Shown: positions 27,612 through 37,146, counted from the stretch's first letter. The stretch is DNA of 64,000 nucleotides from an uncultured Acidimicrobiales bacterium (GCA_937997485.1 CALKTH010000004.1:46382-110381), one strand, 5' to 3'. Numbers and translations are program-made. The notes: a model not told the origin generated them from the letters alone.

Positions 27612-30080
27612 TTGGGCCGATGGACTGGCGTGGTCAACAACGTCACCGGGCGCCCAGCCTCGAACGCGAACTCTTCAGCAACGCCGCTGAGCGACGCGGT
27701 CTTGTTGGAGTTGCGCGTCGATGCGCAGCTGGTCGTCACATCGGTGGAACGACTCCCAGCTGGTCTCTCCGTTCTCGGTGGCTCGATTGCCGACCTTGTC
27801 GAACCGACAGATCGAGGACGCTTCACCGACATTGCTCGAAGTGCCATCATCAACCAGCGAAGCCGCTGGGCGGTCGTGGTCATCGACGCGAGTACCCCCC
27901 AACCCATGCGTGTCACGCTGGTGCCGTTCAACGGCGACGGCGGAGACGGACTCCACGTCTACGGCATCCCGACGGATCGCCGGTCCGTTCTCTCCGCTGA
28001 TTCTGGGAGTCCCGCAGCTCCCGTCATCGATGAAGTCGAACTGGCAACCACGCTGCTGGATCTCGTTCCGTGCGCGGTGTTCGTCAAAGACCGGCACGCC
28101 CGTTTCGTCGCTGTGAACAAGGCGTTGTACCGAGCGCTTGGGTGCGACCATGAGCTGGACATGATTGGTCGGAGCGATCGCGACTTCCACGCCAGGGCGG
28201 AGGCCGACGTCTACCACGCCATCGATGAGCAGATCATGGCGACCGGCGAGCCGGTGTTCGATCTCGAAGAGGTCCAGACGCGACCGAACGGCACAGTCGA
28301 GATCGTCCGTACGACCAAGCTTCCCGTCCGAGACACCGCAGGCCAGGTCGTCGGACTCATGGGGTTCTCCACCGATGTCACCGAGCCCGTACGGGTTGCC
28401 GAGGCCCTGTTGGCCAGCGAGCAGCGGTACGCGCTCGCTGCTCGAGCCTCTCGGGATGGCATCTGGGAGCTGGATGTTGCCACCGACGACGTCACGCTGT
28501 CGCCTCGGTGCTGCCAGCTCTTTGGCATTCCCGTCACCAGTCGCCCTGTCGACTGGGAGCTGATCTTCGCCCGCCTTGGGCATGAGCAGACACTCGCCAT
28601 GCAAGCCTTGGTCGATGCGTTCGTGAAGGAGCCATCGCCGTATCTCGAGTTCGAACTCTCCGTTCATGACCACGAGGGCAACGAGCGGTGGATCCAGCTC
28701 GTGGGGACCACGGACGAGGTAGACGGGACCGTCCGCCGTGTGGTCGGTTCTGCAGCCGACATCACCGAAGATCGTCTGCGGGAGCAGGAATTGCTCCGCC
28801 TCGCATTCAACGACGATCTGACCGGATTGCCGAACCGACGAGCGCTCACCAAAGCAATCGACGAGTCGTCCGGCACGCTGCTCTACCTCGATCTGGACTC
28901 GTTCAAGGTCATCAACGACTCGCTTGGGCATCACGCGGGTGACGAGATGCTGACAACGGTTGCGGATCGGCTTCGGTTCACGGTCAGGGCCAGCGAGGCA
29001 GGTGGCACCGTGCACCGCCTTGGCGGCGACGAGTTCGCCGTGTTGATCGAGTCGACCGATACCCGAGTCGTTGGCAAGCTCGCCCGCGACATCCACGAAG
29101 CGATCGGCGCCCCGATCTGGATCTCCGGGCTCGAGATTTATTCGACTGCGAGCGTGGGGATCGCACACATTGTCGGTGCGGCAGGCAACGGGGAGACCGC
29201 AGCCACGGTGCTCCGCAACGCCGACATCGCCATGTACGAGGCCAAGCGGGCGGGACGGAACCGGACGCGTATCTTCGCTACGGAGATGCGGGAACGGGCG
29301 GATCAGCAACTCGATCTGCAGATGCGGCTACGCCGAGCGGTGGAGGAGATGGAGTTCACGCTCCACTACCAGCCGCTGTTCGACGGCCCGTCGGGAACCA
29401 TGACCGGTGTGGAAGCGCTGCTTCGCTGGTCCCCGCCGGGTCAGGATGTCTCTGGCCCAGCCTTGTTCCTTCCGTATCTGGAGGAGACGAATCTGATCGT
29501 CGAAGTCGGCAGATTCGTCATGGACGAGGCATGCCGGCAGATGGCCGAGTGGCGGTCGCACAATCCGGAGATGGATTCGGTTCATCTCGCAGTGAACGTG
29601 TCTCGCAAACAGTTCGACTCCGGTCTCCTGACCGAACAGGTGGCCGATTCACTGTCCCGCCATGGTCTCGACGCGACAGACCTGATCGTGGAGATCACCG
29701 AAACCGCCGTGACCGACTGTCCGGCCGATCTCGTCGCTCGGCTGAGCGAACTCCGGGCGATGGGAGTGAAGATCGCCATCGATGACTTTGGTGTGGGTCA
29801 GTCGTCGCTGAGCCAGCTCTACGGTTTGCCGGTCGACATTCTGAAGGTTGATCGCAGCTTTGTGTCCAGGCTCGAAGCCGGCGAGCCCGAACCCGTGACC
29901 GATGCCGTGCTGGCCATCGCTGCCTCCCTTGGCTTGCGCACTGTCGCAGAGGGCATCGAGTCCGCCGAGCAGATGGAATGGCTGGTGGCTGCAGGCTGCA
30001 ACACGATGCAGGGCTATCACCTATCTCGACCGGTCGCTCCGGACCGAATTCCGTCGCTGCTGACGATCCACTGCCCGTAG
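27612..30080 (+). CDS. PAS-PAS-GGDEF-EAL c-di-GMP turnover protein
   Basis: 822 aa from TTG at 27612; a GTG at 27630 fits as well, and neither has a clear ribosome site. There are no membrane helices, so it is cytoplasmic. Two PAS domains lie at about 135-260 and 265-390 (PCAVFVKDRHARFVAVNKALY; RDGIWELDVATDDVTLS). The GGDEF domain (395-550) keeps RLGGDEFAVLIE and the EAL domain (565-815) keeps EALLRW, DDFGVGQSSLSQLY and KVDRSFV, so both synthesis and breakdown of c-di-GMP are possible. Its place inside the proteasome locus is unusual. Confidence 0.9.
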   Translation: MGRWTGVVNNVTGRPASNANSSATPLSDAVLLELRVDAQLVVTSVERLPAGLSVLGGSIADLVEPTDRGRFTDIARSAIINQRSRWAVVVIDASTPQPMRVTLVPFNGDGGDGLHVYGIPTDRRSVLSADSGSPAAPVIDEVELATTLLDLVPCAVFVKDRHARFVAVNKALYRALGCDHELDMIGRSDRDFHARAEADVYHAIDEQIMATGEPVFDLEEVQTRPNGTVEIVRTTKLPVRDTAGQVVGLMGFSTDVTEPVRVAEALLASEQRYALAARASRDGIWELDVATDDVTLSPRCCQLFGIPVTSRPVDWELIFARLGHEQTLAMQALVDAFVKEPSPYLEFELSVHDHEGNERWIQLVGTTDEVDGTVRRVVGSAADITEDRLREQELLRLAFNDDLTGLPNRRALTKAIDESSGTLLYLDLDSFKVINDSLGHHAGDEMLTTVADRLRFTVRASEAGGTVHRLGGDEFAVLIESTDTRVVGKLARDIHEAIGAPIWISGLEIYSTASVGIAHIVGAAGNGETAATVLRNADIAMYEAKRAGRNRTRIFATEMRERADQQLDLQMRLRRAVEEMEFTLHYQPLFDGPSGTMTGVEALLRWSPPGQDVSGPALFLPYLEETNLIVEVGRFVMDEACRQMAEWRSHNPEMDSVHLAVNVSRKQFDSGLLTEQVADSLSRHGLDATDLIVEITETAVTDCPADLVARLSELRAMGVKIAIDDFGVGQSSLSQLYGLPVDILKVDRSFVSRLEAGEPEPVTDAVLAIAASLGLRTVAEGIESAEQMEWLVAAGCNTMQGYHLSRPVAPDRIPSLLTIHCP

Positions 30081-30083
30081 CCT
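30078..30083 (+). promoter_or_regulatory. -10 box, leaderless hydrolase mRNA, overlapping the upstream stop
   Basis: TAGCCT, 7 bases, then GTG at 30091. Its first three bases are the TAG stop of the EAL gene. Confidence 0.6.
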
Positions 30084-30090
30084 CGACGAG

Positions 30091-30735
30091 GTGCTGCCGG
30101 AACTCTTGCCCGTCGTGCTCGTCCACGGAGGCTTGTACGAAGATATGACGCCGGGCGAGTTCTGGGGCGAAACCGGTGTGCTTGCCGCGCTCGCGGCGAC
30201 GAACACGCCCTTTATCGCTCCCCAGCGACCGCGCAAACCGCAGTCGTGGGCCGAAGAGCGCCGCTGGTTGAGCGAGTCCATCGATGAGGCGGGCTTCGAC
30301 CGAGTTGCCCTTGTCGGGGCATCCAATGGGTGCAGTGCCGCTGCTCGGGTGGCCATCGACGAGCCGCATCGCGTGGCCCGCCTCATGCTGGCGTGGCCGG
30401 CCACGGCAAACGATCAGGTGCTGGATGGCCTGGCACGAATCATCATCACCGACGAGATCGGTGAGGCCGCAGCGGACGCACTCCTTCGAGGCGACACGCT
30501 GCGAGGCGTTGCCGATGCCGAGCTTTCCGCCCTGTCGTCGCCGGTTGTGGTGTATCCCTCACTACCGGAGAACCACGCCCACCAGCGGCACACCGTGATG
30601 GGCATCCTGGCTGCTCAGCCGAACGCATTCCTCGTCGGCGGGAGCCCTGAGCCGCCCGACAAGCAGTTTCCCGAGTACCTCGATGCGTTCATCACCATGG
30701 TCACCGAGTTCGCCCGAATCGAACACGATGACTGA
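30091..30735 (+). CDS. Small alpha/beta hydrolase-like protein
   Basis: 214 aa, start GTG. VVLVHGGLYEDMTPGEFWGE resembles the first strand and oxyanion loop, and VALVGASNGCSAAARVA the nucleophile elbow with Ser. ENHAHQRHTV may provide the His. The length and weak cap region place it in a poorly described subgroup. It lies between the c-di-GMP gene and pafA. Confidence 0.7.
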   Translation: MLPELLPVVLVHGGLYEDMTPGEFWGETGVLAALAATNTPFIAPQRPRKPQSWAEERRWLSESIDEAGFDRVALVGASNGCSAAARVAIDEPHRVARLMLAWPATANDQVLDGLARIIITDEIGEAAADALLRGDTLRGVADAELSALSSPVVVYPSLPENHAHQRHTVMGILAAQPNAFLVGGSPEPPDKQFPEYLDAFITMVTEFARIEHDD

Positions 30736-30930
30736 GTGAGAGGAATACGGTCGCCCAACGTCTTGCCGGTCGTCGCTACAGCCATGAGCCTGCGGTTCTG
30801 CCCAACAGACGGGTGGAGCGCTCGAACTGGTACGAGTGGGACGTGCGAGCGCGACGGTGTCCTGCGTTGCCTGGTGGAACCGATGCAGAGAGTCACCGTG
30901 TCTGAAGCGCGTCGCGGCGGGGAAGCCCAC

Positions 30931-30936
30931 TAGGTT
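30931..30936 (+). promoter_or_regulatory. -10 box, leaderless pafA mRNA
   Basis: TAGGTT, 7 bases, then ATG at 30944. The 208 bp between 30736 and 30943 contain no other supported feature. Confidence 0.65.
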
Positions 30937-30943
30937 GGCGACG

Positions 30944-32308
30944 ATGGTTCCGCAGCGGCGTATCTATGGCATCGAAACTGAGTACGGCGTCACGTGCACT
31001 TTGCGCGGTCAACGTCGCCTGAGCCCAGACGAAGTCGCCCGCTACCTGTTCCGACGGGTGGTGAGCTGGGGCCGGAGCTCGAACGTGTTCCTCGTGAACG
31101 GCGCTCGCCTCTATCTCGACGTTGGTAGCCACCCCGAATACGCCACCGCCGAATGTGACTCGATTGGCGACGTCGTTATTCACGACAAGGCGGGCGAACG
31201 CATTCTCGAACAGCTTCTCGACGCCGCCGAGGAGCGGCTCCGTGACGAGGGCATCCGAGGCACCGTTCATCTGTTCAAGAACAACACGGACTCAGCCGGG
31301 AACTCTTACGGCTGCCACGAGAACTTCCTGACCACCCGCAACGACGACATGGCGCACTACAACGAGGTGCTCATCCCGTTCCTCGTGAGTCGCCAGATCT
31401 ATGCCGGCGCCGGGAAAGTCCTCCAGACGGCACGCGGTTCGATGTTTGCCGTGAGCCAGCGGGCCGAGCACATTTGGGAAGGCGTGAGCAGTGCCACCAC
31501 GCGGAGCCGACCCATCATCAACACTCGGGACGAGCCCCACGCCGACGCCGAACACTTCCGCCGCCTTCACGTGATCGTTGGCGACTCAAACATGAGCGAG
31601 TACACGACCTATCTGAAGGTCGGCGCCATGGCCATCCTGCTTCGCATGGTCGAAGATCCGTCGTGTGTCTTGCGAGACATGACACTCGAAAACCCCATTC
31701 GAGCGATTCGCGAGATCAGCCACGACCTCACGTTCCAGCGCAAGGTGCGGCTGGCGAATGGTCGAGAAGCCTCCGCGCTCGACATCCAGTCGGAGTATCT
31801 GAACCGGGCACTGCGATACGCCGATCAAAAGGGGCTTCCGGACGACGAAATGAAGGCGTTGCACATGTGGGAACACGTGATGACGCATCTCGAAACTGAT
31901 CCGTTCAAGCTCGATCGAGAGCTCGACTGGGTCATCAAGCACAACCTCGTCGAGGCGTATCGGGCCAAGCATGGTCTCGAACTCAGCGACGCTCGAGTGC
32001 AACTGCTCGATCTCCAATATCACGATGTTCGCCGTAGCCGGGGCCTGTTCTACAAGCTCCAGGATCGTGGCCTGGTGGAACGAACCCTGGATGATCAGCA
32101 GATGTTTGATGCGATCGATACGCCACCCCAGACCACTCGAGCCAAGCTCCGGGGCGACTTCATTCGCCGGGCGAAGGAACGCAAGCGGGACTACACCGTC
32201 GACTGGGTCCATCTGAAGCTGAACGATCAGGCGCAACGCACTGTCTTGTGTAAGGACCCGTTCAAGAGTGAGGACGAGCGCGTCACCAAGCTCATCGAGA
32301 GCCTTTGA
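30944..32308 (+). CDS. pafA: Pup-protein ligase PafA
   Basis: 454 aa. It activates the C-terminal Glu of Pup with ATP and joins it to substrate lysines. [11 protein letters not shown] carries the metal-binding Glu residues, and [28 protein letters not shown] is the shared ligase core. It lacks the Dop-specific loop. The frame runs 36 codons upstream, but the -10 box and the conserved protein start at [11 protein letters not shown] fix the ATG at 30944. Confidence 0.97.
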   Translation: MVPQRRIYGIETEYGVTCTLRGQRRLSPDEVARYLFRRVVSWGRSSNVFLVNGARLYLDVGSHPEYATAECDSIGDVVIHDKAGERILEQLLDAAEERLRDEGIRGTVHLFKNNTDSAGNSYGCHENFLTTRNDDMAHYNEVLIPFLVSRQIYAGAGKVLQTARGSMFAVSQRAEHIWEGVSSATTRSRPIINTRDEPHADAEHFRRLHVIVGDSNMSEYTTYLKVGAMAILLRMVEDPSCVLRDMTLENPIRAIREISHDLTFQRKVRLANGREASALDIQSEYLNRALRYADQKGLPDDEMKALHMWEHVMTHLETDPFKLDRELDWVIKHNLVEAYRAKHGLELSDARVQLLDLQYHDVRRSRGLFYKLQDRGLVERTLDDQQMFDAIDTPPQTTRAKLRGDFIRRAKERKRDYTVDWVHLKLNDQAQRTVLCKDPFKSEDERVTKLIESL

Positions 32309-32333
32309 GCGTCCCGACGTTTCGTCGGAACGC
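32309..32333 (+). terminator. Hairpin between pafA and pafB
   Basis: CCGACG, loop TTT, CGTCGG, extended outward by GCGT and ACGC with one C/A mismatch. It starts at the base after the pafA stop. No U tract, so it may attenuate rather than end transcription into pafB. Confidence 0.45.
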
Positions 32334-32371
32334 CCACATCACCGGATTCGAAAGCGAAAGCGAAACAAGCG

Positions 32372-33310
32372 ATGTCCAAGTTGGAGCGGCTGCTGAACCT
32401 CACCGCCGTGCTGCTGGAGACGACCCAACCCCTGTCGGCAAACCAGATTCACGAGCGCATCGAGGGCTATCCCGAGGCCTTTGACTCGTTCCGCCGAGCG
32501 TTCGAGCGTGACAAGGACGATCTCCGCGTCCTCGGGGTGCCGCTGGCCATCGAGCGCGTTCCCGGAATGGATCCCCCGCTGGATGGCTACCGCATCCGTC
32601 CCGAGGAGTATTACCTTCCGGACCCAGGACTAGAGCCTGACGAGCTCGCCGCGATCCATCTCGCCTCCCTGACCGTCAAACTGGACGGATTCGGTGACCG
32701 CGAGGCGCTGTGGAAGCTCGGCGGGATCAGCGACGTTGACGTTTCCCGCGGCGCCGAGGCCGTCGCCAACCTGCCAACCGATCCGGCTCTGGTGCCCATT
32801 TTCGCCGCCATCACGGACAAGCGACGCTTGGCGTTCACATACAACGGCGCGGAGCGGAGCATCGATCCCTGGCGCATCGACTTTCATCGGGGCCGCTGGT
32901 ATCTGACGGGTCTTGATCACACCAGGGGAGAGGAACGGCAGTTCCGCCTCGACCGCATCGAGGGTGAGGTCCAACCCGAGGGTGAAGCCGGTGTCGCCCA
33001 GCGGCCCGAGGCGCCCGTCTCCGGTCGGCGGCTCCCATCATGGGAGATCGGCGATGAGGCGCCGACGATGGTCGACCTCTTGGTCGATGGTTCTCACGCT
33101 GCGTGGGCTGCACAACAGTTCGGGCCGGACGTCGAGTTTGTCGAACACGCCGATGGCAGCATCACCTTCACGGTTCCGGTCGTCATGAGGCATGCCTTCC
33201 GATCGTTCGTCATCGACTTCCTCGACCACGCCGAGATCGTTGGGCCACCAGACATGCGCGAAGAATTCATGGACTGGTTGCGAACCGTCGCTACCGGAGG
33301 TTCACGATGA
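32372..33310 (+). CDS. pafB: WYL-domain transcription regulator PafB
   Basis: 312 aa. An N-terminal winged helix (KLERLLNLTAVLLETTQPLSANQIHERI in parts) precedes a WYL domain (FTYNGAERSIDPWRIDFHRGRWYLTGLD in parts; the motif reads W-Y-L at GRWYLTG) and a WCX domain. In mycobacteria PafB and PafC form a heterodimer that activates the LexA-independent DNA-damage response, with single-stranded DNA as ligand. It overlaps pafC by ATGA. Confidence 0.93.
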   Translation: MSKLERLLNLTAVLLETTQPLSANQIHERIEGYPEAFDSFRRAFERDKDDLRVLGVPLAIERVPGMDPPLDGYRIRPEEYYLPDPGLEPDELAAIHLASLTVKLDGFGDREALWKLGGISDVDVSRGAEAVANLPTDPALVPIFAAITDKRRLAFTYNGAERSIDPWRIDFHRGRWYLTGLDHTRGEERQFRLDRIEGEVQPEGEAGVAQRPEAPVSGRRLPSWEIGDEAPTMVDLLVDGSHAAWAAQQFGPDVEFVEHADGSITFTVPVVMRHAFRSFVIDFLDHAEIVGPPDMREEFMDWLRTVATGGSR

Positions 33311-34278
33311 GCCAGCGGGGCAACAAGAAGGCAACGGCTCAGGACCGCATGAAGCGGCTACTGGCGATGGTCCCTTGGATCGTGGCCAACCCCGGCGTCC
33401 GATTGAGCGAATTGGCCGAGCGCTTCGGACTGACCGAAGCGGAGTTGGCCGAAGACATCGATGTTGTGTTCATGGTTGGTCTGCCGCCGTACACGCCAGA
33501 CGCACTGATCGATTTCACCTTCGACGAAGATCGCATCTGGATTCGATACGCCGACTTCTTCGCTCGTCCACTCAAGCTCACGCCGGCGCAGGCTCTGGCG
33601 TTGCTGGCGTCGTCTGACGGCCTCATGTCCGTGCCGGGAAGCGATCCTGACGGCCCGCTGGCCCGTGCGCTCGACAAGTTGGGAAGTGCGCTCGGCGTCG
33701 ATGTCGATGCCACGGTCGATGTTCACCTCGGCTCCGCAGCACCGGAGAACCTGGCGTTGCTGCGCACTGCGGTGGCGGAAAAGACCGACGTTGACATCGT
33801 CTACTACTCCCACGGCCGGGACGAACGCTCTGCTCGGCGCATCTCGCCCTGGCGACTGAACGCGGCCGGCGGCTATTGGTACGTCCAAAGCTGGTGCCAT
33901 CGAGCCGAAGGCGAGCGCCTCTTCCGAGTGGACCGAATCGAGAGCGTCACCGCGACCGGAGAAGCGAGTAGCCATCCAGCGCCCGTCGAGGACGCTGAGG
34001 CCGTCATGTTCCGGGCGGCGGAAGCGCATGACTCGATCACGCTGCGCTTGGACTCGGAAGCGAGGTGGGTCGCCGAGACCTACCCTTACGAGTCAGTCGA
34101 CCACCACGATGACGGCTCCGTCACCGTCACACTGCGGGTCTCGGGGCGACCGTGGCTCGAGCGCTTGCTCGTTCGTCTGGGCCCCTTGGCCACCGTCGTC
34201 GACGCCGCTGATGTAGCGGAAGCCAAGGAGATCGGACCGGCGGCGGCCCTGCGCATGCTGCAGCGGTACGAAGGCTAA
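33307..34278 (+). CDS. pafC: WYL-domain transcription regulator PafC
   Basis: 323 aa. Same architecture as PafB: helix-turn-helix (RMKRLLAMVPWIVANPGVRLSELAERFG in parts), WYL domain (ISPWRLNAAGGYWYVQSWCH) and a C-terminal WCX domain. The WYL motif reads WYV here. It is the partner of PafB and is coupled to it by a 4-bp overlap. Its TAA stop forms the first half of the lepB -10 box. Confidence 0.93.
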   Translation: MSQRGNKKATAQDRMKRLLAMVPWIVANPGVRLSELAERFGLTEAELAEDIDVVFMVGLPPYTPDALIDFTFDEDRIWIRYADFFARPLKLTPAQALALLASSDGLMSVPGSDPDGPLARALDKLGSALGVDVDATVDVHLGSAAPENLALLRTAVAEKTDVDIVYYSHGRDERSARRISPWRLNAAGGYWYVQSWCHRAEGERLFRVDRIESVTATGEASSHPAPVEDAEAVMFRAAEAHDSITLRLDSEARWVAETYPYESVDHHDDGSVTVTLRVSGRPWLERLLVRLGPLATVVDAADVAEAKEIGPAAALRMLQRYEG

Positions 34279-34281
34279 GGT
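34276..34281 (+). promoter_or_regulatory. -10 box, leaderless lepB mRNA, overlapping the pafC stop
   Basis: TAAGGT, 7 bases, then ATG at 34289. TAA is the pafC stop codon. Confidence 0.65.
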
Positions 34282-34288
34282 CCTTCGA

Positions 34289-35248
34289 ATGGCAGAATCG
34301 CCCAGCGACGATCAGTGGATCAACGACATGCTCGCGAGCGCTCTGTCCAAGGCTCCGGAGGGCCCGGACTCCGGCATCCCGCTGGTGGACGTCCCCCCGC
34401 CCGAGCACCGCACGTTGGATCCTGTTGTCGAGACCCCCGCCGCTGCCAATGTGCCGGCTGAGGACACGTTCACACGCACGACGGCTGCAGGAGCCGCAAC
34501 GCCAGACCCCGTGGTGCGAGCAACTACGCCCAGCCAGCCCACCGCCGCCGAACCTGGCCTCGTCGACGCGTCGGTTGCGGACTTCCCGGCGCCCAGTATT
34601 GAGCCGGCATCGTCTGCCGCATTCGCACCGACTGGTGTGCTCGATACCCCGATTCCGGATGCCCTGGTCGATGATCTTCCCGACGACGAGGCGGTTGCTG
34701 CCGCCGACGATGAGTTGCCGCCCGAGAGCAATGCGGTTCGCAGCATCATCGAGTGGATCGTCGTCCTTGTCGGCGCCGTGGCGGTGGCACTCCTCTTACG
34801 GGCGTTCCTCTTCCAAGCGTTCTGGATTCCATCGGAATCGATGGAGACCACGCTGCTCAAGCAGGATCGAGTGCTGGTCAACAAGCTCAGCTATCGCCTT
34901 CACGACGTCAACCGTGGCGATGTCGTGGTCTTCCGTCGTCCCGATGATGAGCAGGCGGAGATCCGCGATCTGATCAAGCGAGTGATTGGCCTGCCGGGAG
35001 AAACGGTCAGTGCTCGCGACAACACGATCTTCATCAACGATCAGCCTCTGATCGAGCCGTACCTCGCCGCTGATGAGGTCATCGAAGACTTTGGGCCGAC
35101 ACTGGTGCCGGATGGTGAGGTCTTCGTGATGGGGGACAATCGCGACCGCTCGTTGGACTCGCGTTTCTTCGGCACGGTTGAGGAAGAGCGAATCGTCGGG
35201 CGAGCCTTCGTGCTGTTCTGGCCGCTGAATCGAATCGATTCTCTGTAG
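34289..35248 (+). CDS. lepB: Signal peptidase I with long cytoplasmic N-terminus
   Basis: 319 aa. It cleaves signal peptides of Sec and Tat substrates at the membrane. The first 150 residues are Ala/Pro/Asp-rich and probably disordered in the cytoplasm. One helix follows (SIIEWIVVLVGAVAVALLL). Catalytic Ser184 lies in IPSESMETTL, general-base Lys230 in DLIKRVIGLPGE, and box E reads MGDNRDRSLDSR. The location next to pafC and near tat genes may be coincidental. Confidence 0.94.
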   Translation: MAESPSDDQWINDMLASALSKAPEGPDSGIPLVDVPPPEHRTLDPVVETPAAANVPAEDTFTRTTAAGAATPDPVVRATTPSQPTAAEPGLVDASVADFPAPSIEPASSAAFAPTGVLDTPIPDALVDDLPDDEAVAAADDELPPESNAVRSIIEWIVVLVGAVAVALLLRAFLFQAFWIPSESMETTLLKQDRVLVNKLSYRLHDVNRGDVVVFRRPDDEQAEIRDLIKRVIGLPGETVSARDNTIFINDQPLIEPYLAADEVIEDFGPTLVPDGEVFVMGDNRDRSLDSRFFGTVEEERIVGRAFVLFWPLNRIDSL

Positions 35249-35255
35249 CGAAGTC

Positions 35256-35270
35256 GCTGCTCAGAGCAGC
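35256..35270. terminator. Palindrome between lepB and barstar gene ends
   Basis: GCTGC, loop TCAGA, GCAGC; it can extend to 7 bp as a pure palindrome. It lies in the 12-bp gap of convergent genes and enters the barstar 3' end. Confidence 0.35.
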
Positions 35271-35728
35271 TCGAAGAAGGGCTGGTCACCAAAGGGCGAA
35301 GGCGCTTCGGCTGACTCCCACACCACGTTGAGGACTCCACCGATCCGGCCGATCTCCTCTGCTGCCTCGCTCACGATGTCGAGCAGAACGGCCCCATCGG
35401 TCTGGTTCCCAGCTGCGGCGCGACGAACGATGATGAGCGCCTGGCGGCCGGGCCCGAGATCGAGGTCCCCGAGGCAGTCGGCGGCTGCGTCCCAGTTGCG
35501 GCCGAAATGGGCAGGAAACGATGCTTGCGTCGCCAGGTCGTCGAGTAGCTCTTGCTTGTTGGGCGTGCGCCCGAGGTCCAGCTCGATCACACGCCATCCC
35601 AGGGCGGCGGCGAGGGCACCGAAGTTGGCCGTGACGGCATGTGTCTTCCACACACCGGGAGCGAGATGCTGCAGAAGGAGTGCGATCTCCGCGCTCGTGG
35701 ATGGAGTGGTTGCTGGGGGAGCAGTCAT
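35261..35728 (-). CDS. Barstar-family RNase inhibitor
   Basis: 155 aa. The barstar core is evident: VIELDLGRTPNKQELLDDLA, then FPAHFGRNWDAAADCLGDL, matching the inhibitory helix and loop of barstar, and a late hydrophobic LNVVWESA strand. It should stay in the cytoplasm and neutralise the RNase encoded just upstream, whose stop overlaps this start (ATGA). The N-terminal 30 residues are an extra leader of Ala/Thr/Pro. Confidence 0.9.
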   Translation of the reverse strand: MTAPPATTPSTSAEIALLLQHLAPGVWKTHAVTANFGALAAALGWRVIELDLGRTPNKQELLDDLATQASFPAHFGRNWDAAADCLGDLDLGPGRQALIIVRRAAAGNQTDGAVLLDIVSEAAEEIGRIGGVLNVVWESAEAPSPFGDQPFFELL

Positions 35729-36243
35729 CGCAGTGGACCGTTCTGGGCGATTTCGTGGAACGAGGCGTAGTGGTCGGACGTGTAGAACAGCTCGCCTTCA
35801 GCGCCGCTCACGATGCGGCGGGCGCCACGATCGTTCTCACCCGGAGTGACGACCGTGTACTCCCGGTAGTGGCCGCGCCGCTGATCGGGGAGAAAGCCCT
35901 CCCGATTCTGGAACGTGCCGTCGTCCTGACGAAACGGATACGGCCCGTCCGACATGATCAAGTCGATGGTGACGAGGGCCTCCCCAGGCAACTCATCGAG
36001 GAAGATCAGCGGCAGGTCGGTGAACCTCGTCGCAGACGCCTCCAGGGGAGCGTCCAGCACGGTCGTGTCGGGAGCAACGGTCGTGTCGGGAGCAAAGGTG
36101 CCGCCGCTGGCAAATGAGCTCGCTGTCTGGTCGGCCGCCCCCGGCGAATCGTTCAGCGCCTCGCCGCCGCAGGCCCCGAGCACAAGGGTCAACAGCGCAG
36201 CGAGAAGGACGATGACACCGCACCGGCGCGTCGAGCGATTCAT
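35725..36243 (-). CDS. Guanyl-specific RNase (RNase Sa/barnase family) with lipoprotein signal
   Basis: 172 aa. The C-terminal 75 residues match secreted microbial RNases: FRQDDGTFQNREGFLP, HYREYTVVTPG with catalytic Glu128, RGARRIVSG with Arg142, and TSDHYASFHEI with catalytic His158. The N-terminus is a signal peptide ending in lipobox LGAC, so Cys25 is likely lipidated and the enzyme held outside the membrane by a Ser/Thr/Asp linker (26-75). The stop overlaps the barstar gene. The pair looks like an exported effector with a cytoplasmic immunity protein. Confidence 0.92.
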   Translation of the reverse strand: MNRSTRRCGVIVLLAALLTLVLGACGGEALNDSPGAADQTASSFASGGTFAPDTTVAPDTTVLDAPLEASATRFTDLPLIFLDELPGEALVTIDLIMSDGPYPFRQDDGTFQNREGFLPDQRRGHYREYTVVTPGENDRGARRIVSGAEGELFYTSDHYASFHEIAQNGPLR

Positions 36244-36977
36244 GCGTCGTCTTCAGGGAAGAACTGATTGATCGTCTCCACCATACGATCGACGTGATCG
36301 CTGAAGATCCCATCGATCCCGACATCGACAAGCGAGGCGATCTCTCGGGCGTGTTGGGCATCCCAGCCCAGCGCATAGCGGCCAAAGCGATGGAACGTGG
36401 TCACGAGGCCGCCGGTCCAGTCCGGGAGCCGCAGGTTCACCGCGTCGATGCCGAGATCGCGCAAGGTGAAGGCGCGGCGCTCCGGGCCTTCCTTCATTCG
36501 AGACAGCCTTGTTGAGTCAACAAGACGGGCTGAGGTGTGTTCACGCCAGACCATCAGCTGGTCGAGTTCCGGATGACACAACCAGAGCCGTTGTTCGGCA
36601 TCTCCGCCGGCGTTGCGAGCCGTCGCGACGATCCCGTCGAACGTTGCCGAGTCCTTCACGTCGATCGAGAGGTCGAAGTCGGTGCCGATCTCGTCATAAA
36701 ACTCTTCGAGGGTCGGAATGTGTTCGCCAAGCTCGTCTCGCCGGACGTTCGCGATCGGGCGCCGCCGAGGCCAACGGCCAGCGACACCATCGTGGTCGAG
36801 GATCACCTGCTTGTCCGAGGTGATCCAGCAATCTGTCTCGATGCCGGTCGCACCGAGCCTTCGGGCTAAGGCAAAGGCCTCCAGCGTGTTTTCGGGAGCG
36901 TGTGCTCGGGCACCACGATGGGCGAACGAGATGGGCTGGTCGAGAAGAGAGCGGAGGCGAGGCGCCATAGCTGACAT
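36240..36977 (-). CDS. glpQ: Glycerophosphodiester phosphodiesterase (GlpQ/UgpQ-like)
   Basis: 245 aa from ATG 36977; ATG 36968 is an alternative. It hydrolyses glycerophosphodiesters to glycerol-3-phosphate. The metal and catalytic residues are visible in FAHRGARAHAPENTLEAF, GIETDCW and VILDHDG. No signal peptide is convincing, so it is probably cytoplasmic. It leads an operon with the RNase and barstar genes, each joined by an ATGA overlap. Confidence 0.88.
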   Translation of the reverse strand: MSAMAPRLRSLLDQPISFAHRGARAHAPENTLEAFALARRLGATGIETDCWITSDKQVILDHDGVAGRWPRRRPIANVRRDELGEHIPTLEEFYDEIGTDFDLSIDVKDSATFDGIVATARNAGGDAEQRLWLCHPELDQLMVWREHTSARLVDSTRLSRMKEGPERRAFTLRDLGIDAVNLRLPDWTGGLVTTFHRFGRYALGWDAQHAREIASLVDVGIDGIFSDHVDRMVETINQFFPEDDA

Positions 36978-37146
36978 GGTGCCGTGCGGGATCCACCACT
37001 GCCACCCCGGGCTCTGAGAGCATGTCGGCCCCTGGGGAGAGGTAGGAGGCTGGGGTCTCTTACCTATTTTCCTCAAGAGGTCCCCTGCAGCTGCCGACCC
37101 TAAGAGTGTTCACGTAACGGGTAGAAGCAGTGAGGAGACCACGCAG

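Noticed and set aside
27675..29309. Reverse-strand ORF of 544 codons
   Set aside because: It lies entirely under the PAS-GGDEF-EAL gene, which has clear domains. The antisense frame shows none.
30736..30933. 65-codon ORF between the hydrolase and pafA
   Set aside because: Composition is Arg/Cys/Ser-rich with no motif, it abuts the upstream stop, and it covers the pafA promoter region.
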